Assembly: GCA_016235225.1 (NCBI GenBank) | Contig: JACRLS010000255.1 | Span: 1-13,459, forward strand | DNA: 13,459 nucleotides | From: Nitrospirota bacterium | GTDB lineage: Bacteria; Nitrospirota; Nitrospiria; Nitrospirales; Nitrospiraceae | Reading direction: 5' to 3' | In this document: piece by piece, positions 1 to 6,650 of the stretch | How positions within the stretch are numbered: the stretch's first letter is position 1 | How the letters are laid out: the number at the start of each line of letters is the position of its first letter | The notes under the pieces: generated by a model | Told to the model about the DNA's origin: nothing | What the model saw: only the letters and a program-made list of their open reading frames with translations | Database searches by the model: none | Program-made: the position numbers and the translations under genes

Positions 1-59
1 CAACACGGCACCGGGCCGATCCCGGGAGCGCTCGACTGGACGAGGCAGCCGAGCAGAGA

Positions 60-110
60 AGATAAACCGGACAGATCACTTGCTAGATAAACCGGACATC
101 TTGACTTGCT
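60..110. repeat. Two direct ~25-bp repeats, possible insertion-sequence end
   Basis: Two adjacent copies (60-84 and 85-110) share AGATAAACCGGACA and end in ACTTGCT; a third partial copy, CGGACACGAAC, follows at 112-122. Stacked subterminal repeats containing ACCGGACA followed by TTGCT remind me of the ends of some insertion sequences such as IS21-like elements. A short open frame ends at 63-65, just inside the first copy, as expected for a transposase tail abutting its terminal repeats. The element body would lie to the left of the window. The IS family is a guess. Confidence 0.35.
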
Positions 111-148
111 ACGGACACGAACTCGCCGTCTTGGTGGCGGAGAAATAC

Positions 149-260
149 AAAGGAACCTTTTTGGTGAACGGCGCGATGCTTGGGCTTGGTGGGGACGTTG
201 CGTGCCTATGGACAGCCGCGAAGGCATAGCCGAGAGAAAGAAAAGGTTCCTGACACCTTT
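149..260. repeat. Inverted AGGAACCTTTT pair, REP-like
   Basis: AGGAACCTTTT occurs at 151-161 and its reverse complement AAAAGGTTCCT at 241-251. The second copy continues as a perfect 7-bp dyad, AAAAGGT then 7 nt then ACCTTTT (241-261). The first copy is itself nearly palindromic (AAAGG-AA-CCTTT). Paired small palindromes like these resemble REP-type elements mobilised by REP-associated Y1 transposases. No such transposase gene is present here. Confidence 0.4.
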
Positions 261-335
261 TCATCGCCCTAGCGTGGGGTGGTTGGGGGATTCCTACTGC
301 GCCCGGCGAGTTCTTCGGCCTTATTCGATCCATCA

Positions 336-432
336 GGCGAGGTTGCCGGGGTGGGCTTCACTGCGCGCGTCGAGGGAGCACTTTCCGAAGTGCGGCCTCC
401 GCGAGCAAGAAGACCACCCCGGCAACCTCGCC
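336..432. repeat. ~97-bp near-perfect hairpin
   Basis: The outer arms are an exact 19-bp inverted repeat at 336-354 and 414-432 (GGCGAGGTTGCCGGGGTGG and its reverse complement). The innermost stem is GCACTT-TCCG-AAGTGC (378-393), with a GAGG/CCTC pair just outside it. Between these, CTTC and CGCG blocks still pair with a few mismatches and a 3-nt offset. Folded as RNA or extruded as DNA, the whole segment makes one long stem of about 45 bp. It could be a miniature element or a large bidirectional terminator-like structure, but there is no T-run to support termination. Confidence 0.65.
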
Positions 433-745
433 CCACTTCCTTCTGAGGCGCGCGCTCGCTCGACTGAGCTCGTGGTTCGACAGGCTCACCACCCTGAGCT
501 TGTGGGTCGAAGGGTCGCAGGCCGGGAGCAAGGGAATCTCCCAACTGCCCCACGCCCTTCTTCTGAGGGTGCGCGTTGCGCGAGCACGGGGAATAGTCGG
601 CTCCCTCCCCCCCCCATACCTTCCTGAGGAACGGGGACCCGTCGAGAGCCTCTGGGTCGAACGACAGTCCCCAGCCCGCGGCGGGCAAGAAGGGCGACAG
701 TCCCCTCCCTCCCCTGCCTTTCGTCAGCCGGGGGCCTGTGCGCCC
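401..745. repeat. Degenerate tandem ~60-bp repeats
   Basis: Four diverged units can be aligned by eye, starting near 401, 522, 579 and 679. Each opens with a CGRGCA(A/C)G-like block and passes through a C-rich stretch. The first three then reach CCTTCTGAGG or a close variant (438-448, 556-568, 619-629); the fourth ends with TTTCGTCAG instead. A GGGTCGAA block precedes units 2 and 4 (504-511, 653-660), suggesting a longer alternating period of about 150 bp. No spacer regularity of a CRISPR type is present. The first unit overlaps the right arm of the long hairpin at 336-432. Confidence 0.45.
474..511. repeat. Imperfect TTCGACAGGCTCA dyad
   Basis: TTCGACAGGCTC (476-487) faces GAGCTTGTGGGTCGAA (496-511) across a short spacer, forming an imperfect stem-loop. 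Dispersed palindromes of the TTCGACAGGCTCA...CCTGAGC type are widespread intergenic repeats in many high-GC bacteria. This one lies between two units of the degenerate repeat run. Confidence 0.5.
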
Positions 746-867
746 ACACGAAAGCCGGAAGAGCCTCTTCTCCTTACCACCACCCGTCTTATTCCACGTT
801 TAGGGGATTCTCAGGATCGCCCTGTTGCACCATGAACAAGATTTTGAGAGGCCATGACCGCGGGCTT

Positions 868-876
868 TGCTATACT
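868..876 (+). promoter_or_regulatory. Extended -10 promoter for the methyltransferase gene
   Basis: TGCTATACT matches the sigma-70 extended -10 pattern TGnTATAAT at 8 of 9 positions. No good -35 hexamer sits at 17 bp; a TTGAGA at 845-850 is about 20 bp upstream. Transcription would start near 883, only a few bases before ATG 888, giving a very short or absent leader. This favours ATG 888 over the TTG at 867 as the translation start. Confidence 0.5.
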
Positions 877-887
877 GGGGGCTGCGT

Positions 888-1547
888 ATGGGATGGTACG
901 CCGACAACATCTTTCCCCATCTTATGGAATGGGTCATGGGGAAGGAGGAATTTCAGCGGCAGCGCCGTGAGGCGCTCGCCGGCGCTTCCGGCGCCGTGTT
1001 GGAGATCGGCTTGGGCACCGGGCTCAATCTTCCGCATTATCCTGCCCGCGTGACCTGGCTCACCGCCGTCGATCCCAGGCCGCAGCTCCCGGCCCTGATC
1101 GAAGCACGCAGCGTGGGCCTCTCCTTTCCAGTCGAGATCCTCCGCCTCGATGCCGAGCGCCTTCCGTTCGAGGATGCGCGGTTCGATTGCGTCGTCAGCA
1201 CCTGGACCCTCTGCACGATTCCCAACGTCCTGGCCGCGCTGGCCGAGGTGCGGCGCGTGCTCAAGCCCGGCGGGTCGTTCCTCTTTCTCGAACATGGACG
1301 GAGTGAGGATCCCAAGATTGCCCGTTGGCAAGATTGGCTCACGCCCGTTCAAAAGTTGGTGGCCTGTGGGTGTCATCTCAACCGCCGGATGGATGAGTTG
1401 ATCCGGGCGGCGGGCTTCTCCATCGACCTGCTGGAGCGGTACCAGATGGAAGGCGTGCCGAAACCCGGCGGCGCCATGTACCGGGGCCGGGCGGTGCCGA
1501 CCACCACTGCGATGCGCACACCTATCAAAGCTGCCTCGGGGCTGTAG
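888..1547 (+). CDS. Class I SAM-dependent methyltransferase
   Basis: This 219-residue soluble protein has the Rossmann-type methyltransferase core. Motif I is VLEIGLGTG (residues 37-45), the SAM-binding glycine loop. The acidic end of strand 2 follows in TAVDP, then motif II-like FDCVVSTWTL and the post-core LKPGG with the LFLEHGRS strand. This layout matches the UbiE/METTL7-like branch, which methylates small molecules, quinones or lipids; the substrate cannot be read from the sequence. I choose ATG 888 because it follows an extended -10 element and starts the recognisable MGWYADNIFPHLMEW head; the open frame extends to TTG 867. It stands alone: the next gene begins about 190 bp later. No membrane segment or signal peptide is seen. 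Confidence 0.85.
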   Translation: MGWYADNIFPHLMEWVMGKEEFQRQRREALAGASGAVLEIGLGTGLNLPHYPARVTWLTAVDPRPQLPALIEARSVGLSFPVEILRLDAERLPFEDARFDCVVSTWTLCTIPNVLAALAEVRRVLKPGGSFLFLEHGRSEDPKIARWQDWLTPVQKLVACGCHLNRRMDELIRAAGFSIDLLERYQMEGVPKPGGAMYRGRAVPTTTAMRTPIKAASGL

Positions 1548-1733
1548 CGCTTCTCTCCTCGACCAGTTCCCATCTCGAAGCCATCTTTGTCTGAGCGGCA
1601 GGTCCTCCGGCCTTGCGCGCGATCACATGCGCCGGTCTCAGGCGTCTTTCTCCAACAACCGATACAGATGAGCCGAGTTCCACGCGGACTAAAGCGGCAG
1701 GAAACCTGTGCCTTCGCCAGGGCGCGAAAGGTT

Positions 1734-4400
1734 ATGACCTACGACGGGTACCAGGCTCTCATCAAGCAGCTCGAAGCCTACGCTCAGAAGCACCCAGGAG
1801 CCTATCGGGCGCGAGTCGCACTCCTGGCGTTCTTAGGCTATGCCTCTCTCGCGCTGGTCCTCGGCGTGATCGGCGCGGTTATCGCCGGGGGCCTGTGGGC
1901 GCTTGCTGAGAGCTCACGAGGGGCCGGGGTTGTGCTCGGGAAGCTGCTCATCGGGCTCGGCGCGTTGAGCCTCCTCGTCCTCAGCGCCCTGTGGGTCCGC
2001 TTGAGTTCACCTACGGGAATTGCTCTCACCAGGCAAGACGCGCCCGAGCTCTTCGAACTCCTGGATCGTCTGCGTCGGGCGCTCAAGGCGCCGGCTGTTC
2101 ACCGCGTCCTGCTGACGTCCGACTTCAAGGCCGCGGTGGTGCAGATCCCACGCCTTGGGTTTCTGGGATGGTGCCGTAACGACCTGGTGCTGGGCCTGCC
2201 CCTCATGCAGGTGCTCTCTCCGCCACAGCTCGACGCCGTCGTCGCACTTGAGTTCGGACATCTGTCCCGGGCGCACAGCCGCATGGCCGGATGGATCTAC
2301 CGGGTGCGAATAACCTGGGACCGCCTCGTCGGCGCCATGCACGCACATCGACGGTGGGGGGCGATCCTCTTTGAGCGCTTCTTAGGCTGGTACGTTCCCT
2401 ACTTCAATGCCTACTCCTTCGTGTTGGCGCGCGAACAGGAGTATGAAGCCGACGCGCAGGCCGCCAGGCTTGCCGGCTCTATTCCTGCACGGGAAGCGTT
2501 GGTCACCCTGGCCGTCGTCGGCCGGTTCCTCGATCGATCCTTCTGGCCCGCGCTGGACCGTCTGACGGTGAAACAAGCCACGCCTCCCAAGAGCCCGCTG
2601 GAAGATCTCGCACGAACCGTCAAGACCGGCATGCCGCCGGACGATGCGCGGCGGTGGCTGAAGGAAGAGATGTCCCGCCTGACCGGCTATGCAGACACCC
2701 ACCCGTCGCTCAAGGATCGACTGGCGGCCCTGGCCAAGGAATCGAAGCGCACGGGCGACCCGTGGGCTCTCGAGACCTGGCCACATTTGCGCGGGGTTCC
2801 TCGCGTGACGGCCTCGGATTATTACCTGGGGGAGATCCAGCGGGAGTTCCGGAGGCGGCTGGAGGCTGAATGGGTCGCACAGCGGGCGAGCGACTGGAAG
2901 GCGCGGCATGAGGCGGCTCAGGCGGGACAGCGACGGCTGCTGGCGCTCGCCCAGAAGGCGGTGGTCAGCCCCTTGTCGGTCGAGGAACAGTGGGAGCAGG
3001 CTCGCTGGGCGGAGGAATTGAGAGGGGAAGGCGAGGCCCTTCCCCTTCTGGAAAGCTTGCTGACGACCTCACCCAACCACGCGAGGGCCAACTTTGCGCT
3101 CGGACGCATCCTGTTGGATCGCAGCGAGGCCCGCGGCATGGCGCTGATCGAGCGGGCCATGGGACAGGCGCCCGATCTGATTCAGCCCGGATGTCGGCTG
3201 ATCGCGGATTTCCAGAGCCGCCGGGGGAATGAGCCGGATCTCCACCGCTATCTGCGCCGCACCGATGAGCAGGCTGAGCGGCTGGGTCGGGCCGAGGCAC
3301 AGTCACAGACCCTTCGACCCACCGACCAACTGGTGCCGCATGGACTGTCCGCCGCCGCGGTCGTCGCTCTACGCAGTCAGCTCCCCCACTATCCCCGCGT
3401 GGCGGAGGCCTATCTGGTCCGGCGTGTCATGCCCGACTGTCCGGAGCTGCCGTTTTATGTCTTAGCCGTTGTGCCGCTGGTGCGATGGTACGAACGGCGG
3501 AACGACAAGATCATCGCGATGCTCACCGAAGAGCTGACGGCCGCCATCACGCCCCCGCGGCACACCAGCCTGTTTGTCCTGCACGGCTCGGTCAAGCGAG
3601 GCATGGTCAAGGCGCTCCGGCGGGTTCACCAGGCACGGATCTTCACACGCACCACGCGTGCTCACACGCCGCCGAACACCCTCGCGAAGCCGAGGCCGGC
3701 GTGGCTGTCGTCTGGCCGGAAGACCGCCCGGCGTCTTGCCGTGGCCGGCGCCCTCTCGGTGGGCGTGTGTGCGGTGGTCACGTTCCACCATCACCCCTCG
3801 CCCAACTGCGGCGACCCGTCCGTCCGCGCGCATTGGGTGCCGGAGGGCCAGGGCTTTGTCTACCTTGTGCCCCTCGGCGATTTTCCGGATCGCTCGGTCC
3901 AGGCGCTCACGGACTACTATCGCCACAAGTACGACGTGACGATCGACCGCTTGCCGCGCCTGGCTCTGGCGGACGGGCTCCGGGACCCTCAGCGCGGGCA
4001 GGTGATGGGGCAACGCCTGCTCGCCCTGGTGCAACAACAGTACGGCGACCTGGTGGCCGACTCCCACGCGACGCTCATTGCCCTGACGGCGGACGATATC
4101 TACCTGGAGAATCAGGAGTGGGCCTTCGCGTTCAACACGCGATCGGTGAGGCCGCGAGTGGCCGTGGTATCCACCGCCCGGCTCGATCCCGGCTTTTGGG
4201 AGACACATCTGCCCCACGGCGATTGGTTCGGGCTGGATGCGACCGATCGCGCGATCGCTCGATGTCGACTGCAGAAACTGGTCACCAGGAACCTGGGCGT
4301 GCTGCATTTCCAGCAGCCCTTCAACGACGATCCGGCGAGTCCGCTCGTCTCCTCGCTCGTGGGACTCGATGATCTGGATCGGGCGGCAGAGGAATTTTAG
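1734..4400 (+). CDS. M48-type membrane peptidase-like protein with archaemetzincin-like C-terminus
   Basis: From ATG 1734 the product is 888 residues; an upstream ATG at 1587 would add 49 Arg-rich residues with no family look. Two hydrophobic helices (about 28-57 and 66-88) precede an M48 peptidase-type domain. Its zinc motif reads LEFGH at residues 172-176 where HEFGH is expected, so the first histidine ligand is missing. The third ligand region EYEADA (236-241) is intact. Residues ~417-505 look TPR-like. A third hydrophobic helix (~662-685) leads to a C-terminal domain (~690-888) resembling archaemetzincin: a DPQRGQ block, an ALTADDIY strand and a VAVVSTARLDP strand. Where that family has HExxHxxGxxH, this protein has TRNLGVLHF (from 851). 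Both centres therefore look unable to bind catalytic zinc. It may act as a membrane quality-control scaffold, which is inference. Confidence 0.8.
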   Translation: MTYDGYQALIKQLEAYAQKHPGAYRARVALLAFLGYASLALVLGVIGAVIAGGLWALAESSRGAGVVLGKLLIGLGALSLLVLSALWVRLSSPTGIALTRQDAPELFELLDRLRRALKAPAVHRVLLTSDFKAAVVQIPRLGFLGWCRNDLVLGLPLMQVLSPPQLDAVVALEFGHLSRAHSRMAGWIYRVRITWDRLVGAMHAHRRWGAILFERFLGWYVPYFNAYSFVLAREQEYEADAQAARLAGSIPAREALVTLAVVGRFLDRSFWPALDRLTVKQATPPKSPLEDLARTVKTGMPPDDARRWLKEEMSRLTGYADTHPSLKDRLAALAKESKRTGDPWALETWPHLRGVPRVTASDYYLGEIQREFRRRLEAEWVAQRASDWKARHEAAQAGQRRLLALAQKAVVSPLSVEEQWEQARWAEELRGEGEALPLLESLLTTSPNHARANFALGRILLDRSEARGMALIERAMGQAPDLIQPGCRLIADFQSRRGNEPDLHRYLRRTDEQAERLGRAEAQSQTLRPTDQLVPHGLSAAAVVALRSQLPHYPRVAEAYLVRRVMPDCPELPFYVLAVVPLVRWYERRNDKIIAMLTEELTAAITPPRHTSLFVLHGSVKRGMVKALRRVHQARIFTRTTRAHTPPNTLAKPRPAWLSSGRKTARRLAVAGALSVGVCAVVTFHHHPSPNCGDPSVRAHWVPEGQGFVYLVPLGDFPDRSVQALTDYYRHKYDVTIDRLPRLALADGLRDPQRGQVMGQRLLALVQQQYGDLVADSHATLIALTADDIYLENQEWAFAFNTRSVRPRVAVVSTARLDPGFWETHLPHGDWFGLDATDRAIARCRLQKLVTRNLGVLHFQQPFNDDPASPLVSSLVGLDDLDRAAEEF

Positions 4401-5119
4401 GCCGGACGGCGGCGAGGGTCGGGTCGAGACGGGGATGCCGGAATCAGTTCGGTAAAGCACTCGATGGAGCGAAACCGCGACGAAGCCTGCGGGGGCAACT
4501 GGGAGCTGGACTTTGCACTGTGGAAGATGTAGCCGATGCCGTACGCTCGTGCGGCGTCCAGACAGGCTTCATCGTCGTCGACATACAGCGCGCGCGCCGG
4601 GTTGAAACCGAGGAGCCGTTGGCAGATCGGCCAATACTCGGCGCGCATCTTGAGATGACCGACTTCAAAGGCGTCGACGATCCGCGTGACGTAGCGATCG
4701 ACTCCGGTCTTCGCCCGCTTGATCTCAACCCCCGCCGTGTGCGCATTCGTCACAATGACCACCCGTTTCCCGAGCGAGCTCAGATGTTGAAGAAACAACT
4801 CGGCATGGGGCAGAAAGTCGATCATATGGTCGAGTTCCTTCGTCATCGCCACGACGTCGATCCCAATCCGCTCCGTCCAATACTGCAGATTCGTCCAATC
4901 CAGTTCGCCCTCGACTGAGCGGTACATGCCCATCAGACGATCCCGCGCCTCCTCAAAGGCCAGTCCATGCCGGGCGGCGTAGCGTCGCGGCAACTCCTCT
5001 TCGAAGAAGAAATTATCGAAGTGGCGGTCGAGCAAGGTTCCGTCCATGTCGAGCAGGACGTCGTCGATCTGGTCCCAATCAACCCCGTGAGGGGTGAGGG
5101 GTAAGGAGTCAGGCGACAT
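4397..5119 (-). CDS. HAD-family nucleotidase, YrfG-like (GMP/IMP nucleotidase)
   Basis: The 240-residue protein is a cytoplasmic HAD phosphatase. Motif I is DMDGTLLD with nucleophile D24 and acid/base D26. Motif II is the threonine of VIVTNAH (T124), motif III is K157, and motif IV is the acidic cluster VDDDEA (D181-D183). The stretch after motif I (FDNFFFEE, then LDW and YW) closely follows E. coli YrfG, which dephosphorylates GMP and IMP, so purine nucleotide 5'-dephosphorylation is the best guess. The usual family head would begin near VDWDQID; the preceding 12 residues are encoded by a C/T-rich repeat. The stop TAA (4397-4399) overlaps the TAG of the convergent peptidase gene. No Shine-Dalgarno is visible, and a TATACT lies 6 bp upstream of the start. 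Confidence 0.82.
   Translation of the reverse strand: MSPDSLPLTPHGVDWDQIDDVLLDMDGTLLDRHFDNFFFEEELPRRYAARHGLAFEEARDRLMGMYRSVEGELDWTNLQYWTERIGIDVVAMTKELDHMIDFLPHAELFLQHLSSLGKRVVIVTNAHTAGVEIKRAKTGVDRYVTRIVDAFEVGHLKMRAEYWPICQRLLGFNPARALYVDDDEACLDAARAYGIGYIFHSAKSSSQLPPQASSRFRSIECFTELIPASPSRPDPRRRPA
5082..5116 (-). repeat. C/T-rich repeat encoding the YrfG-like N-terminus
   Basis: Read on the minus strand this is a CTTACCCCTCACCCCTCAC-type simple repeat just after the start codon. It encodes SLPLTPHG, which is not part of the HAD fold. A related repeat starts the divergent der gene (5229-5275), so the two form an inverted pair around the shared upstream region. Confidence 0.55.
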
Positions 5120-5125
5120 GAAGGA

Positions 5126-5131
5126 AGTATA
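5126..5131 (-). promoter_or_regulatory. Possible -10 box for the YrfG-like gene
   Basis: TATACT on the minus strand lies 6 bp before the ATG (5119). A transcript from here would start at or next to the start codon, which would explain the lack of a ribosome binding site. No convincing -35 hexamer is seen at 16-18 bp, so this rests on one hexamer. Confidence 0.3.
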
Positions 5132-5228
5132 ACGGAGGCAAGAGGCGAAGACGAGCCGTTGTGTTTATTAAAACCGGTGTGATACGGTCCGAGCGGCATC
5201 CGCACATCAAACACACTTTGCATTCGTC

Positions 5229-5275
5229 ATGACTTCCAACCCCTTACCCCTTGCCCCTTACCCCTCACCTGTCCC
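5229..5275 (+). repeat. C/T-rich repeat encoding the Der N-terminus
   Basis: CCCCTTACCCCTTGCCCC and the following CTTACCCCTCACC supply the first codons of der (NPLPLAPYPSP). The element is similar to that at the start of the divergent YrfG-like gene and is read in the same phase (PLPLAP versus SLPLTP). Confidence 0.55.
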
Positions 5276-6308
5276 GTTGATCGCCATCATCGGCCGGCCG
5301 AACGTGGGGAAATCCACGCTCTTCAACCGCATTCTCGGCACGAGGGCGGCCATCGTGGACGATGTGCCCGGAGTCACCCGCGATCGGCATTATGCGGACG
5401 GGGTGTACCGGGGGCGGCCGTTCCGTCTGGTCGACACCGGGGGGCTCGATCCGACGGCCACCGAGGGCATGCTGGCGCTGATCAAGCAGCAATCCCAAAT
5501 CGCCATGGCGGAGGCCGATGTCCTCATCATGCTGGTCGACGGACGATCCGGTCTGACACCGGCCGATCAGGAAGTTGTCGCGCTCTTGCGAAAGGTACAG
5601 AAGCCGGTCTTTGTGGCCGTCAATAAGATCGACACGCCGAAAGTCGAGTCCCTGCTGGCCGACTTCTACCAGATCGGCCACGAGCAGCTCTATGCCGTCT
5701 CCGCCGAGCACGGGATCGGCGTGGACGATCTCCTGGATGCCATCTGGCCACTGCTGCCCGAGGCGCCGGGCGAGGCGGAGGTGGCCGAGCCGCCGCGGAT
5801 CGCCATCGTCGGCCGGCCCAACGTGGGCAAATCGACGTTCATCAATACGCTGGCCGGCGAAGAGCGGGTCGTCGTCAGCGATGTGCCGGGCACCACCCGC
5901 GATGCGATCGACACCCTGGTGACTGTCCGGGGGCGAACCTATCTGTTCACCGACACGGCCGGCATCCGACGTCGCGGCAAGATCGAGCGGGGCATCGAAG
6001 GGTACAGCGTGCTCCGGGCCATGCGGGCGATGGGCCGGTCGGATGTGGCCGTGCTAAATTGCGGGTCTCGCGCTCCGACAGGGCCGGGCCTGCATGGTGC
6101 TGGTCAACAAGTGGGACTTGCACGAGGATCGCCCCGCCGCGCGCCAGAAGTTCGAGCTGGAGCTGCAGCGGAAACTGGCGTTTCTCCCCTGGGCGCCGGT
6201 GCTGTACGGATCTGCGCTCAAGCCGGATCTCCTGACGGAGTTCTTCCCGGCGCTCGATCGGGTCGTGACCGCGTTTACGACCCGCGTGACGACCGGTCCG
6301 CTGAATAA
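5229..6308 (+). CDS. N-terminal Der fragment with out-of-frame tail
   Basis: This open frame encodes the first GTPase domain and most of the second (residues 1-276). About 83 out-of-frame residues, rich in Gly, Arg and Ala, follow up to a stop at 6308. If translated, it would lack the NKWD guanine-specificity motif of domain 2 and the KH-like domain, so it should not function as Der. The first ~16 residues (MTSNPLPLAP...) come from a C/T-rich repeat; the GTPase fold begins at PLIAIIGRP. Confidence 0.6.
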   Translation: MTSNPLPLAPYPSPVPLIAIIGRPNVGKSTLFNRILGTRAAIVDDVPGVTRDRHYADGVYRGRPFRLVDTGGLDPTATEGMLALIKQQSQIAMAEADVLIMLVDGRSGLTPADQEVVALLRKVQKPVFVAVNKIDTPKVESLLADFYQIGHEQLYAVSAEHGIGVDDLLDAIWPLLPEAPGEAEVAEPPRIAIVGRPNVGKSTFINTLAGEERVVVSDVPGTTRDAIDTLVTVRGRTYLFTDTAGIRRRGKIERGIEGYSVLRAMRAMGRSDVAVLNCGSRAPTGPGLHGAGQQVGLARGSPRRAPEVRAGAAAETGVSPLGAGAVRICAQAGSPDGVLPGARSGRDRVYDPRDDRSAE

Positions 6309-6543
6309 GTTCTTGCAGGAGGTCGTCGAATCGCATCCCTTGCCGGTCCCCAAGGGGAAGCCGAGCAAAGCGACACGCTCGGTATTCATGACCCAGGTCG
6401 CGACCAAACCGCCGGCCTTCGCCCTGTTTGTGGGCCGACCCGAAAACATCGGCAAGTCCTATCTTCGATTCCTCGAAAACCGCCTCCGCGAGACCTACGA
6501 CTTCCAGGGAACCCCCATCCGCATGCTAGTCCGCAAGAAGTAA
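6094..6543 (+). CDS. C-terminal Der fragment
   Basis: The 149-residue frame starts at MVLVNKWD, the G4 motif of the second GTPase domain, and continues through the C-terminal KH-like RNA-binding domain to the normal end (IRMLVRKK). The ATG is an internal codon of the original gene and has no ribosome binding site before it, so independent translation is unlikely. Confidence 0.55.
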   Translation: MVLVNKWDLHEDRPAARQKFELELQRKLAFLPWAPVLYGSALKPDLLTEFFPALDRVVTAFTTRVTTGPLNKFLQEVVESHPLPVPKGKPSKATRSVFMTQVATKPPAFALFVGRPENIGKSYLRFLENRLRETYDFQGTPIRMLVRKK

Positions 6544-6650
6544 GGGTTTTAGGGTCACCCCATCCGGTTTCAGTTCGCTCGGATGTTGTCCGATAGGATG
6601 CAGGGAAAAGCCTGTATCTGAACAGGCTGTCGATTGCCGTCCGATCCACG
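6544..6650 (+). promoter_or_regulatory. Short intergenic leader with small hairpin
   Basis: Between der and the kinase gene lies a small inverted repeat, CCTGT-ATCTGA-ACAGG (6611-6626). ATCTGAACAGG recurs at 6658-6668 inside the first codons of the kinase. A repeated motif at the start region could be an operator or a translational control hairpin, but the stem is only 5 bp. No clear promoter or terminator is seen. Confidence 0.25.

Larger units (their letters stand above)
1..887. other. Gene-poor, repeat-rich region
   Basis: No convincing gene is visible here. The longest open frame (106-627, +) gives a low-complexity Arg/Pro/Ser-rich product without any domain and runs through palindromic repeats, so I treat it as spurious. 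A short frame open from the left edge ends at TAA 63-65 and could be the tail of a transposase or other gene, but about 20 residues are too few to tell. The block contains the repeats listed separately at 60-110, 149-260, 336-432, 401-745 and 474-511. It looks like an accumulation zone for mobile-element debris upstream of the methyltransferase gene. Confidence 0.6.
5229..6543 (+). pseudogene. Ribosome-assembly GTPase Der (EngA), broken by an internal deletion
   Basis: Der is a tandem-GTPase protein needed for assembly of the 50S ribosomal subunit and is normally essential. Domain 1 has GRPNVGKS (22-29), DTGG and NKID. Domain 2 has its own GRPNVGKS (195-202) and DTAG (D242). After VAVL (residue 276, near 6056) the frame is lost. 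The family's next stretch, a DA.EG.T.QD-type segment of about 14 residues, is absent, and the protein resumes at IAGL (6058) in the +1 frame, with NKWD and the C-terminal KH-like domain intact to 6543. Residual spacing fits a deletion of about 41 bp, and the junction creates TAA at 6055-6057. Restored, the protein would be about 450 residues, normal for Der. Either a true lesion with another copy elsewhere, or an assembly error. Confidence 0.85.

Noticed and set aside
106..627. Open frame of 173 codons in the left region
   Set aside because: It crosses the hairpin and the degenerate repeats, has no domain and an Arg/Pro/Ser-rich composition; chance open frames are common at this GC content.
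60..745. CRISPR array
   Set aside because: Repeat units are diverged, of variable length and adjacent, with no constant-length unique spacers and no cas genes.
832..1053. ATG-started frame overlapping the methyltransferase start
   Set aside because: It is out of phase with the methyltransferase, lacks a ribosome binding site and has no recognisable product.
3485..4372. Plus-strand frame of 295 codons within the M48 gene
   Set aside because: Overlaps the real frame in another phase, with compositional bias typical of a shadow and no domain.
3462..4460. Long minus-strand frame of 332 codons
   Set aside because: It is antisense to the M48 gene, whose domains continue through the region; the product is Arg/His/Gly-rich with no fold signature.
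6045..6065. Programmed frameshift in der
   Set aside because: No slippery heptamer is present, a conserved coding segment of about 14 residues is missing, and the new frame starts with TAA; a deletion explains all of this.
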